Origin: Zygotorulaspora mrakii
Lineage: Eukaryota; Ascomycota; Saccharomycetes; Saccharomycetales; Saccharomycetaceae
Reading direction: 5' to 3'
NCBI RefSeq assembly: GCF_013402915.1
Contig: NC_050725.1
Coordinates: 682,001-746,000 of the forward strand
Length of the DNA: 64,000 nucleotides
Positions 47,653 to 56,735 of this stretch are shown piece after piece. Position 1 is the first letter of the stretch, and every line of letters begins with the position of its first letter. Below the pieces are notes generated by a model, which worked only from the letters and a program-made list of their open reading frames with translations, was not told the DNA's origin and did not search any database. A program made the translations under genes and the position numbers.

Positions 47653-49440
47653 TCATAAGCCTTGGTTTGCGATAAACTCCACTTCGGATGCTATGCACTC
47701 ATCTTCATTAACTATTCCTTGTTTGATCAAATCGCCCCAGAATAGTGACATTTTGTCCCTACAGTAAAGTAAATACTCAAATGAATCAACATCGACACCT
47801 TCAATTCCCTGAATTATCGATTCGATGTTCACTGAATCACAGTTTTCTGTAGGATCAGTTTCAGATTTTATTAGGTATTTTCCTCCCCCTGTTCCTTCTG
47901 TTTCTTGATTTTCCAGACATTCCGTTTGCAATTGGCCACTTTGCAAAATTGCCCACACTGACCAGAAAAGTTGAACTGTAGGTCTCCATTTTAAAATTTC
48001 ATTATAGTATTTTCGTACCTCTGCATCTATCGAATCGGTTGAATTCCCTTTAAGGTGAGAAACGTACGAGTAGATAAAATTTAGCATATGCTCCTTGTTT
48101 GGAAATGCTTCCTTATTGCATTTGTATGGTTCTGCATTATTATAGTCATGCATCCATTCACTCAGATGGTTGGCTAAGTCATAAGCGGCAGGATTCGCAC
48201 CAGCGTACTCAAAATCAATTACAACCAATTTTTTGTCCTGACTTTGATCTTGGATTGTCGGATGAATAATTTGATCAAGTGAGACTTTTGACTCCGACGG
48301 AAATAAAGAAGTTGAAGAAGAACTTTTGTGAGCAAGGGGAATTGGCTTATCTGCTTTGATCACGGGTGATGTGAAAAGAAGATTCCCATATTGAGCATCG
48401 TTATGACAAAAAACCATGCTTTGATTAATATCTTCTTCGCCCTCTTTGGAAAGAAAATCACGATATCTCAGTATCAACTGCTTGAAGGATTTCCAATCAT
48501 GGCATAATAAAACACGCTTGATATTATCGTTGTTATCAACCCATTCTGGATGATTAAGTTCCAAGGTTTCTATCCACTTAGCAATCTTTGCCCAGCTTAC
48601 TGGTCCATTTTTCCTTTCAAAAGCTAGCAATGGTACTCCTGTGTGTAATTCTTTCATCCTGCGAGCAATTCTCTGCGATGTCTTCCAATCTCTAATATCA
48701 TCTTTCCCAAGAGTTTGTGCATTCTCCAAGAACTGTTCAAATCTTCCATTCTGGAAACATCCGTAGAGAGAAGGTCCAATATTACGGACAGAGAGTCTAG
48801 CCAAAACTTCTAATTCATAGTCTCTATCAATGATTTCACCGTTATTTTTACCAAAAACTCTCAAAAGTAATGACGGCAGTCTTTTGTATTCTACTTTGTA
48901 TATGACGTTGGTCATTGCTCCAGTTATCTTCGTCAATTTTAAAATATCTTTGTTCAGTGGCGAGACATCCTTGTGTCCCTTAACATGCCACTTGTGTATT
49001 TTCAGACTCTGAATTGTGTTGAGAACATCAGTCTTGAAGTAGTCTTGTGGAAGACTGCTGTCTAAGAAAGTTTTTACAAATGGGACTTCTATGACTTCAT
49101 TCGGTTCATTCAATCCCTGTGATGCGGCATGGATACCCAAATTTTCGCCTGCATCGGATCTATGACCATCGGCACTTGATAGGATTGATTCATCCTCAGC
49201 GGCGCTACCTGGTCTAAGTGAATCCCAAGGGCTATCTACTACAACGGTGTCCTCTCCAGTTGAAGCATCTGAGTAAACACTGATAGTACGAACTAGTCTT
49301 TGAGACGATCTTCTTCTTGTAAGCGAAAACGGTCTTCTCGACTTACTACTCGAACGGGAGTGAGATTCGGATGGTGTTTTTGGCCGCCCTGAAGAGTGAG
49401 AACTCTTGCGAGTAGTACTTCTGGAGCGAGATTCAGGCAT
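47653..49440 (-). CDS. CKI1: Choline/ethanolamine kinase (Cki1/Eki1)
   Basis: 595 residues from the ATG at 49440 (MPESRSRSTTRKSS); the open frame extends 78 codons upstream to a GTG, but that part is not conserved. It catalyses the first step of the Kennedy pathway, phosphorylating choline (and ethanolamine) with ATP. The Ser/Arg-rich N-terminus with SLTRRRSSQRLVRTIS matches Cki1 and carries PKA-type sites. The kinase core shows Brenner's motif FCHNDAQYGNLLF and the choline-kinase motif VVIDFEYAGANPAAYDLANH. S. cerevisiae has CKI1 (YLR133W, 582) and EKI1 (YDR147W, 534); length and N-terminus are closer to CKI1. A UASINO-like element is upstream. Confidence 0.95.
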   Translation of the reverse strand: MPESRSRSTTRKSSHSSGRPKTPSESHSRSSSKSRRPFSLTRRRSSQRLVRTISVYSDASTGEDTVVVDSPWDSLRPGSAAEDESILSSADGHRSDAGENLGIHAASQGLNEPNEVIEVPFVKTFLDSSLPQDYFKTDVLNTIQSLKIHKWHVKGHKDVSPLNKDILKLTKITGAMTNVIYKVEYKRLPSLLLRVFGKNNGEIIDRDYELEVLARLSVRNIGPSLYGCFQNGRFEQFLENAQTLGKDDIRDWKTSQRIARRMKELHTGVPLLAFERKNGPVSWAKIAKWIETLELNHPEWVDNNDNIKRVLLCHDWKSFKQLILRYRDFLSKEGEEDINQSMVFCHNDAQYGNLLFTSPVIKADKPIPLAHKSSSSTSLFPSESKVSLDQIIHPTIQDQSQDKKLVVIDFEYAGANPAAYDLANHLSEWMHDYNNAEPYKCNKEAFPNKEHMLNFIYSYVSHLKGNSTDSIDAEVRKYYNEILKWRPTVQLFWSVWAILQSGQLQTECLENQETEGTGGGKYLIKSETDPTENCDSVNIESIIQGIEGVDVDSFEYLLYCRDKMSLFWGDLIKQGIVNEDECIASEVEFIANQGL

Positions 49441-49592
49441 ATTGAATACGTACTTTTGTCTCGAGTTGCAGAAAGGTCGGTGACAAGTATCAATTGCAAA
49501 TATAAGAACTATATACCGTTTGGTGCGTTGTGATTTAAATATACTCTTTTTGTATACGATTCGATTTTTCACTCTGTCCACTTCACAAAATC

Positions 49593-49602
49593 CATGTGAA
49601 AA
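49593..49602 (+). promoter_or_regulatory. UASINO-like element between CKI1 and USB1
   Basis: CATGTGAAAA differs from the Ino2/Ino4 consensus CATGTGAAAT in the last base only. It is 153 bp upstream of CKI1, whose S. cerevisiae ortholog is regulated by Ino2/Ino4 and Opi1. Confidence 0.55.
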
Positions 49603-49707
49603 AAAAGGCGAGAAACGGATCTTGAAAACTGACACGGAAACAGAAAAGCGGTTGAGCCACAGGGTTCTCCACACAAATCTTTATACGTGAAGGAAGATTA
49701 AAGACCT

Positions 49708-50565
49708 ATGGAGTTGCTAGCAAGCAACTATTCTTCCAGTGAAAGTGGAAGTGGAAGTGGAAGTGAAAGTGAAAGTGATAGCGCCAGTGAAGTCGCTTTG
49801 GTTGAAGAGGCCAAAAGTGAGAAGACGAACACATTAAGCCCTTTACCAACTTCAATAATTGAAAAATATCATCTGCGGCCCGATAATATCATGAAACCCC
49901 TACGAACTACCGCCAAAAATTGGTCTACTTTCATATACCTCGAGTGGAGACCCACCTCCGCTGAGCGAAGCCTCTTGTCCAAGATGATAATGAGCCTTAA
50001 TAAAGCTTGTCAAGATGCAGACCTTTCAGCTGCCAGAAGGCTCTCATTTCATCCCTTGCACTTGAGTGCTTTGGGCTCGCCACTGCCACTTCACATCTCG
50101 TTATCGCAGAATGTTACGTTCGTTAATGAACAGCAGAGAGATAGATTATACGCCATTATATCGAAAAAGATAAAACAGTCCAAAATTATTGAACCGTTTC
50201 GGGTCAAATTTGAGCCAAAATATCAGTTACTTGCATCGAACAGGACAAACGTTGTCTTTCTAACGTTGCCTCTCACATCAGAAGTGAAGCGAAATGAAAT
50301 TTCAAATATCTGCGCCGCAATAACAGATGCGTTCAAAGATGTTTTCCCCAATTTTACAGACGCAGAACTACAGAACATCTCCATAAATACAGAATTCGCA
50401 CATCTGTCAATTGCACAAGCTGTTAATGTTCCACAAAGCACAACACAATACCTTCCACTTTTGCAATCTCATATTCCGACTCGTAACCGTTTCGAACCAA
50501 TTGAATTCAACATATCAAGTATCAAGTATGATAAAAATAGAGAGGTATTAAATATCCCCATATGA
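49708..50565 (+). CDS. USB1: Usb1, U6 snRNA 3'-end phosphodiesterase
   Basis: 285 residues (S. cerevisiae 290). A 2H-family 3'-5' RNA exonuclease that trims the oligo(U) tail of U6 snRNA. The two catalytic HxS motifs are visible: HISLSQN (about residue 130) and HLSIAQ (about residue 233). The N-terminus is a low-complexity Ser/Gly/Glu stretch encoded by a hexameric repeat (SESGSGSGSESESDS). The position, divergent from CKI1, matches YLR132C/YLR133W. Confidence 0.94.
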   Translation: MELLASNYSSSESGSGSGSESESDSASEVALVEEAKSEKTNTLSPLPTSIIEKYHLRPDNIMKPLRTTAKNWSTFIYLEWRPTSAERSLLSKMIMSLNKACQDADLSAARRLSFHPLHLSALGSPLPLHISLSQNVTFVNEQQRDRLYAIISKKIKQSKIIEPFRVKFEPKYQLLASNRTNVVFLTLPLTSEVKRNEISNICAAITDAFKDVFPNFTDAELQNISINTEFAHLSIAQAVNVPQSTTQYLPLLQSHIPTRNRFEPIEFNISSIKYDKNREVLNIPI

Positions 50566-50986
50566 ATACACCATCTCTACAGTACAGGACTTGGTATCCA
50601 GATTCTCTACAGTAAAAAAAACGTCATGTGAAGGTCAATTTTTTCTTATTGTCTAAACAAGGAAATGAGCTTGAACTCTGTTTGATCCTAAAATGGCAAA
50701 AGGTAAATATAACAACAATATAAGGCAAACACCTATATCGATTACTTTATGATGGGTAACGCTATTCTTTAAGTTAGCATTTGCAAACATGTTCATATTT
50801 AGTTTATTTGACTTTTGGGTTAGGTGATAGTAGGTGATATCCCACAGCAGTATCTTTGCTAGTAGTGGCAGTTCGTAAGAGACATACAAGAGACAACTCT
50901 GACCCATTGCAGTGAGAAAAGTCGTTCAAAAAGTATTTCAAGAAGTGATTATTCCTTTGTTTACCCTAAGGAGAGTGGTTTGAGCG
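50566..50986. other. Intergenic, ACE2/SWI5 promoter
   Basis: About 420 bp. The S. cerevisiae genes are driven by Mcm1-Fkh2 in G2/M, but I did not find a convincing composite site by eye. No gene seen. Confidence 0.4.
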
Positions 50987-53311
50987 ATGGAGCCAGCGAG
51001 CACTCCATGGAATATCGATCCGTCAGAGCTATTGAAGTCAAACAATTCCGACGATATATACGGCGGTGGTGACGGCGGGGCGATTAGTCTAAGCAATAAT
51101 AACAACCTTGGTCTTCCATCAGAGGGCATTGATGATTTGTTCGGATGTAACTACGATGGGGTTGACAACATTTTGTCTCAAGGACTCAGAGATTTGGATA
51201 TTCCACTGATTCCTCAAACCTTGGAAGGGAATCAGTATCCCTTATTGAAGGATGACATTAGTCAATTTTGTATTAGTGACAACTATGAGATGCCTAAAGT
51301 TTCCCCAGTGAACAGCCATAAGAGAGGACCAAGCGGTACAGCCATTTTTGGCTTTGCTAATCATAACAAAACATTAAGCATTTCCAACTTAAATAAACCA
51401 AATTTCGATATCCCAGAAGGCTCTGAGCTTTCAATGTATTTTGATAAATGGGATGAAGGTGGTTTCGTTTCCAACGGTAGTAGCATCCGCAAAGGCAATG
51501 GCTACGGAAAAGGCAACGGCTACGGAAAGGGCAACATTGATGGGAATAGCAGTGGTGGTCTTAGCCACGTACTGATGAAGCAACAAGAAGAGCTTAGAAT
51601 AGCCATGGAAAAACAACGAGAGGTTAAGAAAAAACTCGAGCAGCAAATACAGGAAAATAAACTGCAGCAGGAACGGTTACAAAGAGTATTCCATGAACAG
51701 CAAGCTATAGCGCAACAGCTCGCCATGAACAATGCGTCACCTGAACCCATAAGAACGCCACTACCAACTAGTGGAAATAAGTCAGCCCAAAATGAGATAA
51801 TTGTTACATCAAATTCCCACAGTGGGTATCAGTTCCCACCACCTCTTTCTGTGACTTCACCATCAGTCTCTAATACTTCGATGAATGGCTCTCCTTCGAG
51901 GAGAATCCATAGAGCGAAACCACTGGCTATTGGAGAGAAATCAGATTTTGAATTGCAGTTTCCAGCTTATAAACTTTCCTCTGACAGTGGTATTCATGAT
52001 GGAAACAGTCGTTCGATGGCAAAACATCATATACCCAATGACCCTGAGAATCCTTTTTTGTCGGAAAAACAATCAGTATCCACTATGCATCGAAGTAAAG
52101 AATCAATAACCTCAACCGTTTCTACAATACCTCACGAAGAGAATGAAAGTAGCGATGGCGAGGGTCTACTTGGTTTAGGAATTCAGCCAATGAGTAGGAA
52201 ATATTCGAGGGATTTGACAGATAATTATTCATTACGTGCTCCACCACTCGATATACTACCTCCAATTCCAGGTTCAACGAACAATACGCCAGCGAAGAAA
52301 CCGCAACTCCCGGAAAAACATACTTTTCAGCACACGCCAGTGAAGACACAACCTCAAAAACAAAATAATGACAACGAATACCCAACTCGAGAAAAACTAT
52401 TTCAGGAAAATGTTACCACACCCCAGTTAAAGCCGCCGCCGATCACAGTTATTTCCAGTAGAAGAAACAGTGAACTTGATTGCAACATCCAAGAAGATGA
52501 AATTGTAATGGAAGATGATCACGATTGTGGCATTGGTCATTGCCACCATAATCACGGAGTTTCTGGGGAACCAGAGAGCAGGTTTATCATTGCCAAGACA
52601 CCGTCTCCTGTACTTAAATCGCAAGGTAAGTTCGAAGGAGAATCGCCGCACTTCGACCTAAACGGCAGTGTAAATGGAAGTCCAATAAAGATCACAAGAA
52701 AGCCTACTACTCTTCCACGGGGATCAATTGATAAGTATGTCAAAGAATTGCCAAATAAGTTATTCGAATGCACATACCCGGGCTGTCACAAAATTTTCAA
52801 GAGACGCTATAATGTTAGATCGCATATTCAAACACATCTAGAAGACAGGCCTTACGTTTGCGATTTCGAAGGATGTAACAAAGCCTTTGTAAGGAACCAC
52901 GATCTTGTTCGACATAAGAAGTCGCATGCAGAGAAATCATACGCTTGTCCTTGCGGCAAAAAATTTAATAGGGAAGATGCTTTAATTGTCCATAGGAGTA
53001 GGATGATTTGCTCAGGAGGTAAAAAATATGAAAACGTAGTTATAAAAAAATCACCAAGGAGGCGAGGAAGACCAAAAAAGGATGAATTTAGAAGTGAAAC
53101 AAGTAGTCCTGTGAAAGAAACTTTCGCTAGGGGTAACGATGGCTACCTGATGTATAAAATGGAGGAACAACTCCGAAATGAAATGGAGAAATATGGATTA
53201 CTGCGACCTCCCTCAAATAGTAGCGCTAAACGTTCACCATCAGCGCAAAACAATGTTGAACCACCTACATTGAAGCACAGCTGGGAGGTGATGGAAACCG
53301 GTGGTCGTTGA
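50987..53311 (+). CDS. ACE2: Ace2/Swi5-type zinc-finger cell-cycle transcription factor
   Basis: 774 residues. Three consecutive C2H2-type fingers (about 595-680: FECTYPGCHKIFKRRYNVRSHIQTH, YVCDFEGCNKAFVRNHDLVRHKKSH, YACPCGKKFNREDALIVHRSRM) and the basic NLS with embedded CDK-type SP site (KKSPRRRGRPKK) are hallmarks of Swi5/Ace2, which activate daughter-specific and M/G1 genes. A glutamine-rich coiled coil (about 205-245, QQEELRIAMEKQREVKKKLEQQIQ) follows a glycine-rich segment with GYGKGN repeats. S. cerevisiae has ACE2 (YLR131C, 770) and SWI5 (YDR146C, 709); only one gene is present here, so the symbol is nominal. Confidence 0.93.
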   Translation: MEPASTPWNIDPSELLKSNNSDDIYGGGDGGAISLSNNNNLGLPSEGIDDLFGCNYDGVDNILSQGLRDLDIPLIPQTLEGNQYPLLKDDISQFCISDNYEMPKVSPVNSHKRGPSGTAIFGFANHNKTLSISNLNKPNFDIPEGSELSMYFDKWDEGGFVSNGSSIRKGNGYGKGNGYGKGNIDGNSSGGLSHVLMKQQEELRIAMEKQREVKKKLEQQIQENKLQQERLQRVFHEQQAIAQQLAMNNASPEPIRTPLPTSGNKSAQNEIIVTSNSHSGYQFPPPLSVTSPSVSNTSMNGSPSRRIHRAKPLAIGEKSDFELQFPAYKLSSDSGIHDGNSRSMAKHHIPNDPENPFLSEKQSVSTMHRSKESITSTVSTIPHEENESSDGEGLLGLGIQPMSRKYSRDLTDNYSLRAPPLDILPPIPGSTNNTPAKKPQLPEKHTFQHTPVKTQPQKQNNDNEYPTREKLFQENVTTPQLKPPPITVISSRRNSELDCNIQEDEIVMEDDHDCGIGHCHHNHGVSGEPESRFIIAKTPSPVLKSQGKFEGESPHFDLNGSVNGSPIKITRKPTTLPRGSIDKYVKELPNKLFECTYPGCHKIFKRRYNVRSHIQTHLEDRPYVCDFEGCNKAFVRNHDLVRHKKSHAEKSYACPCGKKFNREDALIVHRSRMICSGGKKYENVVIKKSPRRRGRPKKDEFRSETSSPVKETFARGNDGYLMYKMEEQLRNEMEKYGLLRPPSNSSAKRSPSAQNNVEPPTLKHSWEVMETGGR

Positions 53312-53344
53312 CTATAGATACTTGATCGTTGACTATAGATACTT
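53305..53344. repeat. 21-bp direct repeat across the ACE2 stop codon
   Basis: TCGTTGACTATAGATACTTGA (53305-53325) is followed at once by 19 bases of a second copy (53326-53344). The ACE2 stop codon TGA lies in the first copy. Confidence 0.85.
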
Positions 53345-53693
53345 TTATTATTATACCACATTTAGTTATATAGTTTCTATGGACTCTAAGCACTACGACG
53401 CAGGAATAGTAGCTATTTTATAGAATTATTGCGGACTCTATGAAATCGCTTTAGATTTCCACGTAAAAATGCATTTGACGATAAGGCGGAAGTTAGAGCA
53501 CATATCAAAAAAAGAGCTTCTATAACGTCTCTTTGAAATGAATTATGTTATACTTCCTTGATATAGAGTTTAAACTATACGAGAGGCAGTTAAAAGGGAG
53601 ACATATGCTTCATCGCCATTTGCTATTCCATGAATTTACACTTCGACTTTATATGGGGAATTTAGCCTCTGAAATATACTGTAATATTGAAGC
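53312..53693. other. Convergent 3' spacer ACE2 / DIP2
   Basis: About 380 bp between two 3' ends. Apart from the direct repeat at the start, no feature recognised. Confidence 0.5.
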
Positions 53694-56510
53694 TCATACT
53701 ACTGTCTCGAATACTCTCTTTCTTGCCAACTTCTTTTCTTCCTCAAGTTGATCGTATTCGTCGACATATTCTAGCTTGTGCTTCAAATCCCACTGTTGCT
53801 TAATGAATTTTAGTCCCGCAACGTTAAATCCTAAATCGTCTTCATTGGATTTCAAGGCATTTCTTAATTCTTCCTTTACTCTTGTAATTCTGATTTTCAG
53901 CTCTTCATTTTTTTGAGCCACGAGCTCTTTATGATTCGATCTGACAATGAAATATAGATTTCTGCAAACACATGCCAAATTGTTTTGGAGCAGGGATTTG
54001 TTCCTCATGACATAATCAAAGAAAGTCAAAAAGTTCAGGACATAGGAAAAAGGAAGTACTAACAAAGCATCCTCTAGTTGTGATGGTTTTATTTTTGTTA
54101 AAACATCCATTATGTACTGTTCGGGTGATTTTTTTAGCGCAGAAAGAATAGAATTCTCCGTAGGTTTACTTGGTTTGGCATGTTTTTTTTCCTTTTTCCA
54201 TTTCTTGAGTTCTTTTTCATACGCTTCTCTCTGTTCTATCTCTGGAATACCAAGATCCAACGCTTCCATTAAACGTTCACCAGCTTTCAGAGATTCTATG
54301 TTCAAATTACGAACATCTGTTGCTTCATCTCTTTCCACTGCGTCGTTTTCCTTTTTGAACATGTCGTCACCAGCACCGTCTTCTAGAGATGACAACAAAG
54401 TGTTTTCATATTGTTCTTCGGCCTCTTTTTCCCTTTCCTCCTCTAGAAAAACTTGATCGCCCGTTTCTTCCCAAATTCTAATGCTATGATCGTGAGCCGT
54501 CGAAACTACATGCTCACCATCACTCGAAATCGCTAATGTCCAAACTTCACTTTGATGGGCGCATAGTTTTTGGATACACTCAAATTTATCACCATCCCAG
54601 TATTTTATTTGTCCATCCTTGGAGCAACTGAAAAAATTATGTGACTCAGGTAGGAATTTTACGTTCATAATCGAGTCTTGATGAGCGAAAAGAGATTTGT
54701 GACAATCACCAAAGTCTAGACCCCAAACCTTTATGTTTTTATCGGCAGAGGAAGTTATGATCAGCTTTGAGTCAAAAGAAATATCAATGGAGAGAACAGG
54801 TAACTTATGACCGTATAAACTCAAGAAAAATTTCATAGTATCAAAAAAGAATACCTTGACAGTATTATCCAACAAAGATACTGCCAGAAGTTTATTCTCA
54901 GGCGACAGCCTAACGCTTAATATGTCATCGTTCAATTCTAATGTGGTATTGTGAGATAATTTCAAAGTAGGAATAAACTTGTTCAAAGTGCCTGGTACCA
55001 AACTATCCTCGATTTTAAAATTCCAAAACTTGACTGTCTTGTCGGCAGAACCGGTAACTAATCTTTTACCATCGTATGAAATATCCAATGACCAGATTGC
55101 CGCATTATGTGCATCATCTTTGGCATCTATTAAAGTGGAGGACGCTAAATCAAAAAGTTGCAATTCCCCCTCTCTCGTTCCTACTATGACTAGAACGCCA
55201 CCTGGTAAAAATTTACAGCATAAAGCGTATCCACATTCAAATGTCCTTATGCATAGTCTTGTCTTTAAATTCCAGATCTTCAATTGACCATTGGAGGCAG
55301 TTGCCAATAAAGTGTTATCACGGCTTATATCGATTGCACGAATATCTGTTCTATGACCATTAAGATCTATAGAATATATTCTGTTTGGTACCGGATGTCT
55401 TGGTTCTCTCTTCTCGTATGGAATAGAATAGTACTCTACAGTGTTACTTGAGGTTGTCACAGCAATCTCAAGCTTAGAAGATGTAGCGTGTGCCCACGAT
55501 GAGCCTTTGATTTTGAATGTTGATCTTATAACTTGGAATGAATGCATAACAGTGGACACATATGAAGATTTGATGTTTTCCTGAATCTCTTCATCAGTCA
55601 TACCTTTTTCTTTTAGCCTCTTTTCTCTTTTCTTCATGGCCTTGGCGATTTCTTCCTTCTTTCTTATCCTAAAAACTTCGATTGTTTTATCGGCATTTTG
55701 AATATAAAAGAACTTGACGTCATCTGGAGTTGTCATGAATTCCACCGACAATCCTCGCTGTTTACTTTGTTTTTCGTGAGTTCCTCTCTCAATGAGCTTT
55801 GAACCAGAATTTGCCTCGAGGTCTAATTGCCAGATCTTGATTTGTGAATCAGCGCCCGTTGTGATAGCTAAATCTTCGCAGATCCCCAATCCCCAGCATT
55901 CGCCAGTATGCGCGATATGAGTTTCAACACATTGCTGTGTTTTAAGGTCCCAAATTTTGACCAATCCATCCTTAGAGGTGCTTATCAACCATTCATCATC
56001 TTGCATCCAAATTCCAGATATTGCATCTTTATGCGACCTTAACTTGTATAGACCAACTTCTCCTATCAAATCCCACAAGATGATATCAGAATCTCTTGAC
56101 CCGGACACCATTCTCGTACCAGTAGAATCAAACTTTAAAACAGTTATAGCTGATTTGTGACCACTTAAAGATAGCAAAACAGTTTTTGACATTAAATCCC
56201 AAATTTTTATTGTACCATCTGCGTATCCAGCCGCTAATATATTCGTATCACGATGGTATTGAAGGTACGTAGTTTCAGCAGGCTTGATAGATTTTGCATC
56301 CGCCGCTCCAGGTGGCAGCCCATCTGACAACGAGGATACTAGTTCCGCTGTTTTAATATCCCAAATATTCACATTTTCAAGTGCCGCAGTAACAGCTCGA
56401 CCGGGATTGTTTTGTTTGCCACTAGCAGGAGGAATCCACACGCAGTTAGCATTTGAAGCAATAACACCAAACGAATTTGCTTGTTCAAATCGCTGGTATG
56501 ACTTAACCAT
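53694..56510 (-). CDS. DIP2: Dip2 (Utp12), WD40 component of the SSU processome
   Basis: 938 residues (S. cerevisiae 943). Part of the UtpB subcomplex that assembles on the U3 snoRNP for 18S rRNA processing in the nucleolus. Two WD40 propellers occupy residues ~1-690; repeats with clear WD endings include GTIKIWDLMSK, SDIILWDLIGE, GLVKIWDLKTQ, GQLKIWNLKTR, KTVKFWNFK and HSIRIWEETG. The C-terminal Utp12 domain follows an acidic and lysine-rich linker (about 700-800) and contains PEQYIMDVLTKIKPSQLEDALLVLPF. Its promoter has tandem PAC and an exact RRPE. Confidence 0.96.
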   Translation of the reverse strand: MVKSYQRFEQANSFGVIASNANCVWIPPASGKQNNPGRAVTAALENVNIWDIKTAELVSSLSDGLPPGAADAKSIKPAETTYLQYHRDTNILAAGYADGTIKIWDLMSKTVLLSLSGHKSAITVLKFDSTGTRMVSGSRDSDIILWDLIGEVGLYKLRSHKDAISGIWMQDDEWLISTSKDGLVKIWDLKTQQCVETHIAHTGECWGLGICEDLAITTGADSQIKIWQLDLEANSGSKLIERGTHEKQSKQRGLSVEFMTTPDDVKFFYIQNADKTIEVFRIRKKEEIAKAMKKREKRLKEKGMTDEEIQENIKSSYVSTVMHSFQVIRSTFKIKGSSWAHATSSKLEIAVTTSSNTVEYYSIPYEKREPRHPVPNRIYSIDLNGHRTDIRAIDISRDNTLLATASNGQLKIWNLKTRLCIRTFECGYALCCKFLPGGVLVIVGTREGELQLFDLASSTLIDAKDDAHNAAIWSLDISYDGKRLVTGSADKTVKFWNFKIEDSLVPGTLNKFIPTLKLSHNTTLELNDDILSVRLSPENKLLAVSLLDNTVKVFFFDTMKFFLSLYGHKLPVLSIDISFDSKLIITSSADKNIKVWGLDFGDCHKSLFAHQDSIMNVKFLPESHNFFSCSKDGQIKYWDGDKFECIQKLCAHQSEVWTLAISSDGEHVVSTAHDHSIRIWEETGDQVFLEEEREKEAEEQYENTLLSSLEDGAGDDMFKKENDAVERDEATDVRNLNIESLKAGERLMEALDLGIPEIEQREAYEKELKKWKKEKKHAKPSKPTENSILSALKKSPEQYIMDVLTKIKPSQLEDALLVLPFSYVLNFLTFFDYVMRNKSLLQNNLACVCRNLYFIVRSNHKELVAQKNEELKIRITRVKEELRNALKSNEDDLGFNVAGLKFIKQQWDLKHKLEYVDEYDQLEEEKKLARKRVFETVV

Positions 56511-56566
56511 ACTCCTAAATGATCTATATTATGCGTCCCCGATGTAGACTTACTATTTGTTGATAT

Positions 56567-56586
56567 GAGATGAGATGAGATGAGAT
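56567..56586. promoter_or_regulatory. Tandem PAC-type motifs, four GAGAT units
   Basis: Four GAGAT units in a row create overlapping copies of GAGATGAGAT, which fits the PAC consensus GMGATGAGMT. About 57-76 bp upstream of DIP2. Confidence 0.6.
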
Positions 56587-56598
56587 GTGCTTAACTGC

Positions 56599-56608
56599 AA
56601 ATTTTTCA
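56599..56608. promoter_or_regulatory. RRPE element upstream of DIP2
   Basis: AAATTTTTCA, the exact reverse of TGAAAAATTT, 90 bp from the DIP2 ATG and next to the PAC repeats. Confidence 0.65.
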
Positions 56609-56735
56609 ATATTTAGATATATATCGAAGTGAGGAATATCACGTGGAAAGAAGATAAAAGGTAAAAATATAATACAAATATAAGCTTACACACAACGATA
56701 CCACATCATATCATTCGGTCACGATATTGGTCGGA

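Noticed and set aside
49441..49674. N-terminal extension of the choline kinase (78 residues)
   Set aside because: Starts at GTG, runs through the divergent promoter with USB1 and contains the UASINO-like site; residues are not conserved.
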